From a virus, in IMG/VR virus record IMGVR_UViG_3300032006_000003, positions 18,757 to 82,756 of that record: a stretch of DNA of 64,000 nucleotides; one strand, 5' to 3'. The notes below the pieces were generated by a model. The model saw only the letters and a program-made list of their open reading frames with translations, was not told the origin of the DNA and ran no database searches. This document shows positions 42,750 through 51,437 of this stretch, piece after piece; within the stretch, counting starts at the first letter, position 1, and every line of letters starts with the position of its first letter. Made by a program: the position numbers and the translations under genes.

Positions 42750-42756
42750 ATTATAC
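42750..42756 (-). promoter_or_regulatory. Putative -10 element upstream of the tail tube gene
   Basis: Minus strand reads CCTAGTATAATATATAATAGG, overlapping the stop of the tail terminator gene and about 38 nt before the tail tube start. It has the TAGTATAATA form shared with copies at 17002 and 60854. A separate promoter for a highly expressed tube protein would make sense. Confidence 0.42.
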
Positions 42757-43214
42757 TAGGTTTCGAGTAAAACCATTTGATTAACAACCTGTAAGCTTGC
42801 TATACCATGCCATAGATTTACTTGCTGTTGTGTCTCTTCATTAAAAGCTTCAAATTGTAATCGTTGAAAGTTTGTTAATGAATGTCTTCTTGCATGGCAA
42901 ATACGTCTTACTTCTCGCATTAAATTATATAATTGTTGCCTACTTTTTCGTGTATAAATTTCCATTGATATATTATAAGTTCGATTTCCATATAACCAAT
43001 TACCGATAGGTTCTTCTTCAAAAGAAGGAGAACCGGGTCTTGTAACTATTACATCCCCTCTATTTAAATCAAATCTAATAGGGTCAGCTACATTATCTGT
43101 GCCTGTCCCCGTTGCCTCTAAAAAAGTGGGGGTAGTATTATCAACATTACCCGTTGTCCATTGAGAATTAATCTCATCTAAAATTTCATTGGTAGGCATT
43201 GGTTCTGTAGGCAT
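42756..43214 (-). CDS. Tail terminator / tail completion protein
   Basis: A 152-residue protein between the head-tail connector and tail tube genes, the usual place of the terminator (gpU-type). The core has strands (DVIVTRPGSPSFEEEP), a helix MEIYTRKSRQQLYNLMREVR with RICHARRHSL, and a final strand (IASLQVVNQMVLLE). This helix-strand order resembles tail-completion proteins that cap the tube and join it to the head. Overlap with the connector gene is 1 nt. Confidence 0.68.
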   Translation of the reverse strand: MPTEPMPTNEILDEINSQWTTGNVDNTTPTFLEATGTGTDNVADPIRFDLNRGDVIVTRPGSPSFEEEPIGNWLYGNRTYNISMEIYTRKSRQQLYNLMREVRRICHARRHSLTNFQRLQFEAFNEETQQQVNLWHGIASLQVVNQMVLLET

Positions 43215-44350
43215 TAAAAGACCTCAAAAGCTTTCAATCTGTCTAATTCATCCTGAACTTCTAATGACCATGATTCGGCTCTTTGGGCAGCCATAATTCG
43301 GTCTGCTCCACTAACTGTTAAATTACCGAAATCTCCAGATTGAATAATATTTATTGCCGCTAATTTACGAGCCGCTTCGGTAATAATACCTGATTCTCGT
43401 TGATCTACATGGATATCTCGTCCTGCTAAATAGCTAATTTTAATTGGTTGGGTAAACTCTCCACCTCCCCATCTCCATACAGGAGCATTATAAGAAGCGA
43501 ATCTTGCGGGAAGTAAGAAATATCTTGAGAAGTGAACCATTCCTGTATCAGGAACATAGAAGAAATCATTTTTTCTTCCATACTCTTTTTTATCCCATGA
43601 TGCGCCACTCCAAATTTCAACACTTAAAATCTTATAAATATCTGAATTTTGTGGTTTAAAACCATTTAAATTAAATTGATGATATTCATCTGTAATTAAT
43701 GATGGTCGCCATGATTTACGAGTAGTAAAATCAATAAAAGATTGAGCAGCAATAATATAATCTTCTACAGTTTCTTTACTTGGAATTGTTGTTGTTGTAA
43801 AATCAGTTCCTCCTAAAATATTATTTAACTGCATAAATCTAAATACGTCGCCCGTTGTACAATAAGCATTTATAGGACGCATTTGAATTCTTTTAACTGT
43901 CGGATTTGCTGCTACAGTCGCAGCGGTTACTCTGACCCAATATTTAGTTGTACTGTTATGGGCTGTCTGCGCCCATCCAGATAACGTATTAGAAGGGAAT
44001 TGTTCTATACCGTCTTCAGTAAAATCATATTGTTTACCTTCATCATCATCAGGATCAAGATTGTATCGTCCTGATGCAGGAGTAAACGTAGTCCAACCTG
44101 TCCCTGTACCTATAGAATACTGCCATGTTAAGGCTCCAAGACTACCAAAAGTATCTAAATCAAAAATAGCCATATCAAATTTTTCGGCATGACCTAAATA
44201 GAGGTAGTGGGCTGCACTATCAAAAATATCAAAGGTTGTTCCTGCTGGAGATTGTGCCTCCAAAGTCACATCCGTATAATTGCTAGATGCAGTCCCTGCC
44301 CCATCCCAATTAAATATGGTGTCAAAAAATAAGCTTGCTGATGAAGCCAT
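43214..44350 (-). CDS. Head-tail connector with N-terminal beta domain
   Basis: A 378-residue protein with two parts. Residues 1-165 form a beta domain (TDVTLEAQSPAGTTFDIFDS, YLYLGHAEKFDMAIF, YWVRVTAATV). From about 165 the helical part (CTTGDVFRFMQLNN, TIPSKETVEDYIIAAQSFID) matches the gp6-like head-tail connector shape, followed by an extended region and C-terminal helices. It would bind the portal and link it to the tail. The extra N-terminal domain is unusual and may be exposed on the virion neck. Confidence 0.7.
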   Translation of the reverse strand: MASSASLFFDTIFNWDGAGTASSNYTDVTLEAQSPAGTTFDIFDSAAHYLYLGHAEKFDMAIFDLDTFGSLGALTWQYSIGTGTGWTTFTPASGRYNLDPDDDEGKQYDFTEDGIEQFPSNTLSGWAQTAHNSTTKYWVRVTAATVAANPTVKRIQMRPINAYCTTGDVFRFMQLNNILGGTDFTTTTIPSKETVEDYIIAAQSFIDFTTRKSWRPSLITDEYHQFNLNGFKPQNSDIYKILSVEIWSGASWDKKEYGRKNDFFYVPDTGMVHFSRYFLLPARFASYNAPVWRWGGGEFTQPIKISYLAGRDIHVDQRESGIITEAARKLAAINIIQSGDFGNLTVSGADRIMAAQRAESWSLEVQDELDRLKAFEVF

Positions 44351-44358
44351 ATCCCCTC

Positions 44359-44625
44359 CTACGTAGTATTTACAGGATATTCAGTACTTCTCTCTAACTC
44401 ATCTTCTACTATAACTGCTTCTTCCGTTTGAACTTCTTCTATTGGCTCTTCTTCAGGGGGTAATTTTCCTCGCAAATACATTGCCACCCCATTTAAATTC
44501 TGTATCTGTGTAACTAAATTTTCTCGTGCTGAGTTCATTTTGTTTAATTCTTCAACTAACTTAGTTAGCTGATCATTTACAGCATTCAAATCATTCTGCA
44601 CATCTACTTCATTCATCGTGGTCAT
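44359..44625 (-). CDS. Small coiled-coil protein
   Basis: An 88-residue acidic protein; residues 5-50 form a heptad-rich coiled-coil (NAVNDQLTKLVEELNKMN, ENLVTQIQNLNGVAM) and the remaining part is an acidic disordered tail. AGGAGG lies 6 nt before the ATG. Located directly before the connector gene in the direction of transcription. Possibly a neck or fibre-attachment component; not recognised. Confidence 0.66.
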   Translation of the reverse strand: MTTMNEVDVQNDLNAVNDQLTKLVEELNKMNSARENLVTQIQNLNGVAMYLRGKLPPEEEPIEEVQTEEAVIVEDELERSTEYPVNTT

Positions 44626-44652
44626 TCAAAACCTCCTATACTCTACTTAGCT

Positions 44653-44669
44653 GAGAACCAATCGTTCTC
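44653..44669 (-). other. 5'-leader hairpin
   Basis: Minus strand GAGAACGATTGGTTCTC forms a perfect 6-bp stem around a 5-nt loop, just downstream of a GTATAATA motif, so it would lie at the very 5' end of a transcript started there. Such hairpins protect mRNA from 5' decay. There is no U-tract, so it is not a terminator. Confidence 0.55.
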
Positions 44670-44675
44670 TATATT

Positions 44676-44682
44676 ATTATAC
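44676..44682 (-). promoter_or_regulatory. Putative extended -10 promoter element
   Basis: Minus strand ATATGGTATAATAATATAGAGAAC lies in a 95-nt gap between the small fibre-associated gene and the coiled-coil gene. TGGTATAAT fits an extended -10, followed by a leader hairpin. It is the best promoter candidate in the window since it is in true intergenic DNA. Confidence 0.5.
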
Positions 44683-44720
44683 CATATATATTTATATTTA
44701 TTACTAACTACCAAAAATTA

Positions 44721-45083
44721 TTATGATGCACCTAAATCTTCTCCACAGTCAGAACATTTAGTCGCATCATAATTATTCAAAGTAACTATACCATCTTCTA
44801 TCCTACATTTATTAGGACATACTATTTTAAAATCCGTATTCTTCGTCCAATTGGAACCATCAAACTTATACTTATTTCCTACCCAATCTGCGGGTTCTGT
44901 GACCCCTGTATATTTAGTTGTGTTACTAGTCGTCATGGAAAGAATAACAAGTTCTTCTGTAAGTTCATATTTATCTTCTGAAGTAGGAGAAACTACTGTT
45001 TCCGTACTACTGATAGTAATAGTTCTACCATCATTAAATACATAATGAGATATACCTGTAGCTGTATCTACTAATGTTTGCAT
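44721..45083 (-). CDS. Small fibre-associated protein with C-terminal zinc site
   Basis: A 120-residue protein. A beta N-terminal part (ISHYVFNDGRTITISST) is followed by a short domain with DWVGNKYKFDGSNWTKN, a motif common at the ends of aquatic phage fibre proteins, and a C-terminal zinc-ribbon-like group (CPNKC ... CSDCGEDLG). It follows the 1477-residue fibre gene, so it may be its assembly factor or tip adaptor; this is inference. Confidence 0.63.
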   Translation of the reverse strand: MQTLVDTATGISHYVFNDGRTITISSTETVVSPTSEDKYELTEELVILSMTTSNTTKYTGVTEPADWVGNKYKFDGSNWTKNTDFKIVCPNKCRIEDGIVTLNNYDATKCSDCGEDLGAS

Positions 45084-45098
45084 AAAAAACCTCCTATA

Positions 45099-48000
45099 CT
45101 ACCTAAATGCCCAACCTTTTGAACCGTCTACTAGTAGCTTAGTAGCTGATATTGCTCTCCCCACATATAGCGAGGCTTGATGCATATCTGGCAGACCATT
45201 TGCATAAAGAGTGCCGAACTCATTCATAAAATAATGTTGTCCGATTGCTAGACCAGACTGCTGCTCGTTAACGCCTCCCTTAATCGTAACGGTAACCGTA
45301 TTACCAGCAGTTACATTACTGGCATCTGCTCCAAATCCTACAAACATTCCAGACAATGTCCCATAATTATCAAGAGGGGCAGTTGTACCAGAAATCTTCA
45401 TCATCCATATACCTGTCGTTCTTCCAGCATAAGTACCAAATCGGGACTCACTAAGGTCCCCTCTTGATGGATTACCAGCAGTAGTAGTCGAAGCTATAAC
45501 AACCCTACTTCTATCTGGATCAAAATCATGCCCTATACTCCCCAGACCCTCATGTTCACCCTGTGCATAAGGATTCAAAAATAAATCAGCAGTATCTACG
45601 GAAGTATTTGGAGATGCCACCACCCATCCACTATTGTAAGTCATACGTTTTGTATATTTTCCTCTCTGGTTACTCCAAGCACCATTTCCCGGAAGCACAC
45701 CACCAGATGGCGCACCAGAATTTCTACCACTTATTACCATCATGGTATTTGTAGTTCCTGTATACACCAGACCCAGCATGCCTGAATCTCCAGCACCCCC
45801 TCCTGCAACACTATTTGCGACAGCACCTTCAGAAGTTGAGTTATCACTACCTATAGCTACAGGAATCAGATAGCTTTGGTATGAACTATAGCTAGCAAAA
45901 ACGAAAGCCCATCCCGGCGTTCCAGTATATACCGCTACGTGAGGTCTAGGTTGAGACGATCCCCAATGACCAATAGTTATGTTAGAAATAGTAGTGCCGC
46001 TTGTTCCTATATCGAAGCCAAATTTAAACGCATAATAACCAAACACACACATCTGTTTACCGCCACCAGAATGGGTTGACCGCATCCATACCCCCGGTTT
46101 TTCATTGTAACTTGCCTGATTATATAGATTAGTTTCGCTTCCTGCTGTAATACCATGAGCAGCACCCTGAGTCTCATTCCAAGCAGTTCCAAAATCTAGC
46201 ACCCTAACTTTAGTGTAGTAACTGCCTCCCGTATAACTAATTATTCCTCTATGATCCGAACCACTACTAGCATCAGCAAACATAGTCTTATAATAATTAA
46301 CGCTACCTGTAGAAATACTCAACTCAGAACTAGCTACAACAGTAGTAGGATTTGTAGCTTTAGGTTTAAGTAAAAACACTACTGTTTCACTAGTAGAAAC
46401 AGTTATGGTAGCCACCATCTGTTGCCTAGTTTCTAAATACTGCAAATGTATACTATAACCATATAGAGAACGATCAGAGGTTATACGCATCTCTGTGCCA
46501 AAAGTAATATTATCGTTTGCATCAATCTCAAAAGGTACAGCAAATATTCCTTGATTAACCCCACCGTCCCGTACATCCTCTCCGTTTGAGGCGGTATATT
46601 TGGTAAATATCATTACATGAATATTTGTTTCAGTATCATAGGCAATTTCAGGCGATCTTATAGCATAAGTAGACTGAGTTTCAGGATAGCTATACATTAT
46701 TGGAGGAATATAATCCGCTCCAGTAGTAGTATATTCAACTGCCTGACCGCTACTATTTACCCCTACAGCCATTCCCGGTGTAATAGTCTGACCACTAGCA
46801 ACGGTTAATTCTATAGTCCCGCCGCCACCGCCAGCAGCATCTTCCCATGTAGCATCTCCATTAGCATCTGAAGTTAATACTTTATCCGCTCCGGGTGAAC
46901 CACCCTTAATTTTTAAAGTCCCAAACACAGTAGTTTTAGTAGTAGTACCAGTACCAGCAGTTGATGGACTTTCTATAGCTAGAGCGGGAGCCATAACTCC
47001 AACCGAATCAGCTACTTGCATTAATATATCTGCGCCATCTCTATCTGAGTGTTGATAGCTAGCCATCCTGAAGTCTATGAAGGCTTCTCCACCATTCGTT
47101 CCAGTTCCATGATGTAGATTTTGCGCCCCGATTCTTGCAAACACATCTCCTGCGGTTTCACCATCTCCTATTACCTTAACGATAGAAGCAGTATCATTCG
47201 AACCTTGAATAACGTTCAAATTTCCATTGACATCCACATTACCATTAGTGTCTATCTTTAAAGCGTTTGCTGTACTTCTTTCAGGTCGTAAGTAAGCATA
47301 TCCAGTAAAGTCCCAATATGTACCGCTGTTATCCGCAGTCAGTTCTATTGTTTTACCAGACCCACCCGACATCTGTAATTGCAATAAGTCAAAAGAAGAC
47401 CCGTCTCCTTCTATCTGTAATGGACTAGTTAAATCAATTCTATTGACGTTACCGTTGTGCCATATTTTCATATCGCCGCCAGTACCAAATAATGCGTTAG
47501 CACCGTCTACAAACTCTAATCCGTTATCAGAAGCATCCCAAACTACCTTAGATGTTCCGCTGTTAAAGAGTCTAACATCCCCACTAGGTTCTACTTTGAA
47601 TATGTCAGTACCGCTACCAGCAGAATCTCTTATTTTAAAGCTGTCACCATCATCTCCAAATAATCCTACTTGCATCCATCTAGCGTCATTATCAAATGTT
47701 AGCATTGCATTTGAATCAGCACCAGTTGTTTCGATATCTAGTCCTGCGGTTGATGCAGAAATGATATGTAACATAGCTTCAGGGGTAGTTATCCCACCGC
47801 CTATTGCCACCCTTCCATTAGTGTCAATAATTAATCTATCATTAGTGCCAAGTGCAGATGAATTAGATATTTTAAAATTATCTGAATTGCTGTGGTCTAT
47901 ACCTACAGAATAGTAGATATCGTTAGAACCACCATCAATATTCTCTAACATATAAAGTGTTTTAACGTCACCTGAACCAAGTGTTCTGATTTCCATATGG

Positions 48001-49532
48001 GCTGACGAACCAGAACCAGTACTTTGGTTATATGCTCTCACATAGCTAGCAGCACCACTATTAGTGTCATCAAATAACCCACTTCCGGGAACAACTATTC
48101 CTGTAGCAGAAGTATAGAATTTTAGAACATTATTATGATAAAGATTGACTCCAGCATCAACAATGAATCTCGCCATAAATTCATCGCCAACACCTTTATT
48201 TATCCTTACTTCTGATCCATTACTGCCAATAAGAAGGTTGCCCGTCCCATTATCAAGAAGAACACTATTACTAGCATCGTGATAAATCTCAAAATCGGAA
48301 CTAGTACCAAGAACAATTTTGTCATTATCTGCAAGAGTTACGTTACCAGCAGGGTCTAATACTAAGTCACCAGCAGTTGTGCTTAATTTAGCCCCACTAG
48401 ATGCTTGAAATGCAACTGTAGCAACATTAGAAGCTACTTGATATCTAGAATGGGAAGAACCCGTAACCTTTAATTCCATTTGGTCAGCTGGAGAATCGTC
48501 ACTCCCATAATATTTCCACCATGCTCTATCGGCATCCCCATTATTTCCAAAAATAACTGCACTAGCATATCCATCGTCAGACGAGATAGTAAGAGTTCTG
48601 TCGGCAGTATCTGTTGTATCTCCTATAGTTGCATTATCACTAATATCTAAAGTGGTTCCTGTAATCGTTCCAGAACTTGTTACTGCCCCGGCGTTCCATA
48701 CCCCAGAGGTTACAGTTCCAATAGTTGTACTAGTACCGCTAACTGTAAGATCAGTTAACGTACCAACAGATGTTAAAGATGATGCAGTAACTCCAGAAGC
48801 TAATGTATTTCCAGTTAAAGTTCCCGCAGGAGCAGTACCAGTAATATTTCCTTCTAGATTAGCCACTAATGTTCCTACTGTATAACCAGTTCCAGAAACA
48901 TTAACTGTTGTAGTTGGGGTAGCTTGTAAGTCTTTAAAAAGTTTCCATTTACCAGAATCATTCGCATCTCTAAATAAGCCGCCATATAAGTCTTGTGAAC
49001 CAGATGTATCATATAGTCCATAGATACCAATATCTATTGCATCAGATGAAGTATTACCTGTTGCAAGAGAAATCAACGGGTCTTCTACTGCTAATGTTGC
49101 CGTATTCACGGTAGTAGTATCTCCTGACACCGTAAAGTTCCCAGAAACTGTTACGTTTCCGGGAAGGGTTGGATTGTTAGGAATGCTTAATGTAATGGCT
49201 CCTGTCGAAGCAGAGGCAGCGATTTGATTTGCTGTACCCGCAATTGTGGCTGCATAGTTACCTGTTGTCTCTGTTCCTAAAATTACGCCCCCATCTTTAA
49301 TAGTTACAACTCCTGATGATACAGCAAAATTATCACTATTAAAAGATGCGACACCTTTGGCAGCTGTTGTAGCATCGGCAGCAGTAGTTAGATTCCAACT
49401 ATCACCATCCCATTGATATATTTTATCTGTATCAGTCTCAACAAAAATTACACCTAACTCGTTTGCTGTAAGTGTAGGTTTTGTGTCTCCTGCTAAACCA
49501 GATACGGTAGTGCCTAAATATTGTATTGCCAT
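45099..49532 (-). CDS. Large tail fibre protein
   Basis: A 1477-residue beta-rich fibre. The N-terminal segment IQYLGTTVSGLAGDTKP and IYQWDGDSWNLTTA is a typical fibre attachment block. Residues about 120-175 carry the module NVTVSGNFTVSGDTTTVNTA then VEDPLISLAT, which is shared with the 2071-residue protein. Many short repeats (LDISDNATIGDTTD, ISSDDGYASAV) resemble trimeric fibre shafts, and the C-terminal 500 residues form a compact receptor-type region (SRNSGAPSGGVLPGNG), ending in AISATKLLVDGSKGWAF. No S74 dyad is seen at its end. Likely mediates host recognition. Confidence 0.78.
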   Translation of the reverse strand: MAIQYLGTTVSGLAGDTKPTLTANELGVIFVETDTDKIYQWDGDSWNLTTAADATTAAKGVASFNSDNFAVSSGVVTIKDGGVILGTETTGNYAATIAGTANQIAASASTGAITLSIPNNPTLPGNVTVSGNFTVSGDTTTVNTATLAVEDPLISLATGNTSSDAIDIGIYGLYDTSGSQDLYGGLFRDANDSGKWKLFKDLQATPTTTVNVSGTGYTVGTLVANLEGNITGTAPAGTLTGNTLASGVTASSLTSVGTLTDLTVSGTSTTIGTVTSGVWNAGAVTSSGTITGTTLDISDNATIGDTTDTADRTLTISSDDGYASAVIFGNNGDADRAWWKYYGSDDSPADQMELKVTGSSHSRYQVASNVATVAFQASSGAKLSTTAGDLVLDPAGNVTLADNDKIVLGTSSDFEIYHDASNSVLLDNGTGNLLIGSNGSEVRINKGVGDEFMARFIVDAGVNLYHNNVLKFYTSATGIVVPGSGLFDDTNSGAASYVRAYNQSTGSGSSAHMEIRTLGSGDVKTLYMLENIDGGSNDIYYSVGIDHSNSDNFKISNSSALGTNDRLIIDTNGRVAIGGGITTPEAMLHIISASTAGLDIETTGADSNAMLTFDNDARWMQVGLFGDDGDSFKIRDSAGSGTDIFKVEPSGDVRLFNSGTSKVVWDASDNGLEFVDGANALFGTGGDMKIWHNGNVNRIDLTSPLQIEGDGSSFDLLQLQMSGGSGKTIELTADNSGTYWDFTGYAYLRPERSTANALKIDTNGNVDVNGNLNVIQGSNDTASIVKVIGDGETAGDVFARIGAQNLHHGTGTNGGEAFIDFRMASYQHSDRDGADILMQVADSVGVMAPALAIESPSTAGTGTTTKTTVFGTLKIKGGSPGADKVLTSDANGDATWEDAAGGGGGTIELTVASGQTITPGMAVGVNSSGQAVEYTTTGADYIPPIMYSYPETQSTYAIRSPEIAYDTETNIHVMIFTKYTASNGEDVRDGGVNQGIFAVPFEIDANDNITFGTEMRITSDRSLYGYSIHLQYLETRQQMVATITVSTSETVVFLLKPKATNPTTVVASSELSISTGSVNYYKTMFADASSGSDHRGIISYTGGSYYTKVRVLDFGTAWNETQGAAHGITAGSETNLYNQASYNEKPGVWMRSTHSGGGKQMCVFGYYAFKFGFDIGTSGTTISNITIGHWGSSQPRPHVAVYTGTPGWAFVFASYSSYQSYLIPVAIGSDNSTSEGAVANSVAGGGAGDSGMLGLVYTGTTNTMMVISGRNSGAPSGGVLPGNGAWSNQRGKYTKRMTYNSGWVVASPNTSVDTADLFLNPYAQGEHEGLGSIGHDFDPDRSRVVIASTTTAGNPSRGDLSESRFGTYAGRTTGIWMMKISGTTAPLDNYGTLSGMFVGFGADASNVTAGNTVTVTIKGGVNEQQSGLAIGQHYFMNEFGTLYANGLPDMHQASLYVGRAISATKLLVDGSKGWAFR

Positions 49533-49550
49533 TTAATCTATTTAGCCTCC

Positions 49551-50132
49551 TTAAAAATGCTCAATATACGAGATATAGTAACCCCATCCAGAATCTAAGT
49601 ACTTCTTAGCGGCATTGCTTGTGCCTACGTTACTTGATTCATTAGCAATTCGTAATAAATCTGCACCTTCCATATAAATTGGCCCTGTAATTGTATTAAC
49701 TGGATTATATCTATTATGAAGTGAAGTTTCTTCACCAGAGTTAGCATGGGTTTGAGGTATTGGAACCCACCAATGCCCATACAACGCCCCTTCTGTTGTG
49801 TTACCGTCTTCTAACTCCATATTATATCCGGGCATAGCTTCCTCATTATTTATGCTATGTTCATAACCCCCCCAACTTCCAGACCATTGATTCGCCCAAG
49901 CCATAGGGAATTGGCTTCTAGACATGGCAACTGTTACGTACGAAGGCTCTGTCCAAATACCAGTTACTTCTAGTACTTTACCCGGAATTCCTCGTAACAT
50001 AACATAGTTCATATATCCATAAGATTGTCCATTGTTGTCTGTCATATAAGTACTCCAACTACTTTGACCACCTGTTTTACCAAAAATAGTTTTGGGGATT
50101 GAATACTCACATGTTTTTAAATTAACTGTCAT
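49551..50132 (-). CDS. Putative tail or receptor-associated protein
   Basis: A 193-residue, aromatic- and glycine-rich beta protein (QSSWSTYMTDNNGQSYGYMN, WANQWSGSWGGYEHSI, HWWVPIPQTHAN). No named family is recognised. Its place between two fibre genes, and the pattern of exposed Trp/Tyr, suggest a virion surface or receptor-binding accessory protein. Confidence 0.65.
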   Translation of the reverse strand: MTVNLKTCEYSIPKTIFGKTGGQSSWSTYMTDNNGQSYGYMNYVMLRGIPGKVLEVTGIWTEPSYVTVAMSRSQFPMAWANQWSGSWGGYEHSINNEEAMPGYNMELEDGNTTEGALYGHWWVPIPQTHANSGEETSLHNRYNPVNTITGPIYMEGADLLRIANESSNVGTSNAAKKYLDSGWGYYISYIEHF

Positions 50133-50144
50133 TTTATAGTCTCC

Positions 50145-51389
50145 TTATGCGTCATTAACAACTTCAAAGCTAATTAAAATATCGCAATTTTTTCGATAGA
50201 ATTGCGGACTATTATCATTACAAACTACTTTCGCAGTTAGTTTATCTCCAGCCCCTAACCATATGGGTTGCTCGATAACATTAGTCGGCTTGTCCATTGT
50301 AGCTTTTTTTGTCTGACAAAGATTTGTTATTGCAACAGAACCGGGTGAAGAAGGTACAGTAATAATAGAACTATTTCCTGAATCTAAAATACCTGTATTT
50401 CCTGTTGCTAATCCCTCTATCTGCATATCAACATGCATATTAGGGACATCTGGGTTAATAATTTGAATGCTATTTATTTTTATAGTCTTATCAGCAGGCA
50501 CAGTAAATAACTCTGAGTGAGTACGAGGCGATTGTATATTCAGAAAACTGTAATTACTGACACCATAATCCCCCCATGTATGAGTCTTATGTCCCCAATA
50601 ATTACTAGCCTTTTTAACTTGAGGAAGTTCAAAATTATTGTTCGGCATTAGATACCACATATGACTTCCATTCAAAGTTCCATATGATGCATTAGAATCC
50701 ATATTTCCAGTTATAGTTCGGGCATTGGGGTCAGTAATATTAAAATAAGGGTAATGTGTTCCTGTCGCAAATCCGATAATAAGATCACCCATACGAGTTT
50801 TAATGGGTCTAACATGAGCAAAAGTATTATATTGGTAACCCTCCTGTGTCCAAATAACTTTGTCAGCAGTTCGTTGTTCACTACGCCCCGAATTAACAAT
50901 TCCAAAAGGATTTGTTTGGTCTACATTACCAAAATAGCCTATCCCCAAAAAAGCATACCCTCCCTGCGTAGCAACATGATCTATACTATATGGAACTGTT
51001 CCCCAACTACCTATAGAATCATCTGTAGATTTATCAGGATTAGTACGGTAATAATGAGCCATTGATATTGACTGCCCGGCTATTGCATCTGCTTTGTCTA
51101 ATAAGGTCATCGCATCCCCATTTTGAGTTACACCACTTGATGCTGACGAATCGTAATTGGCTACAGAACACAAAGTCATTGTATTTGCAATTGCCTCTGA
51201 TGAACCGTCATCAGTATAACCACCCATATTGCGATAATTAGTCGGTGTTGGGCATTTACCTGTAATAGAAGATGAACCATTGCTTGTTGCATGTCCTGCC
51301 CCAAACAAAGTTACTTGATCAGCAGTAATTGTCCACGACAACGTTCCTGTTGCTAAATTTGTTAAAGCTGCTATATTTGGATTTGCCAT
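50145..51389 (-). CDS. Putative tail or adsorption protein, beta-rich
   Basis: A 414-residue beta-rich protein with Gly/Ser/Thr/Asn bias (MANPNIAALTNLATGTLSW, ATSNGSSSITGKCPTPTNY, FTVPADKTIKINSIQIINP). The C-terminal 110 residues look like a jelly-roll (LFTVPADKTIKI ... IWLGAGDKLTAKVVC). It sits between the giant fibre and the smaller receptor-type gene and begins behind AAGGAGAA. Presumed virion fibre or tip component. Confidence 0.63.
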   Translation of the reverse strand: MANPNIAALTNLATGTLSWTITADQVTLFGAGHATSNGSSSITGKCPTPTNYRNMGGYTDDGSSEAIANTMTLCSVANYDSSASSGVTQNGDAMTLLDKADAIAGQSISMAHYYRTNPDKSTDDSIGSWGTVPYSIDHVATQGGYAFLGIGYFGNVDQTNPFGIVNSGRSEQRTADKVIWTQEGYQYNTFAHVRPIKTRMGDLIIGFATGTHYPYFNITDPNARTITGNMDSNASYGTLNGSHMWYLMPNNNFELPQVKKASNYWGHKTHTWGDYGVSNYSFLNIQSPRTHSELFTVPADKTIKINSIQIINPDVPNMHVDMQIEGLATGNTGILDSGNSSIITVPSSPGSVAITNLCQTKKATMDKPTNVIEQPIWLGAGDKLTAKVVCNDNSPQFYRKNCDILISFEVVNDA

Positions 51390-51419
51390 TTAGTTCTCCT
51401 TCAAAAAGTATTTCTTTAT

Positions 51420-51426
51420 ATTATAC
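51420..51426 (-). promoter_or_regulatory. Putative -10 element upstream of the 414-residue gene
   Basis: Minus strand reads TTGAGTATAATATAAAG in the 48-nt gap after the giant fibre gene, about 30 nt before the next start. It carries the shared GTATAATA core. No -35 box is clear. Confidence 0.4.
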
Positions 51427-51437
51427 TCAATTTTGTC

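Noticed and set aside
47443-47913. Long plus-strand open frames opposite the fibre genes (also 56656-57168, 18215-18595, 4898-5320)
   Set aside because: They are antisense to strongly supported minus-strand genes, have low-complexity composition mirroring the Thr/Ala/Ser-rich proteins, and lack ribosome sites.
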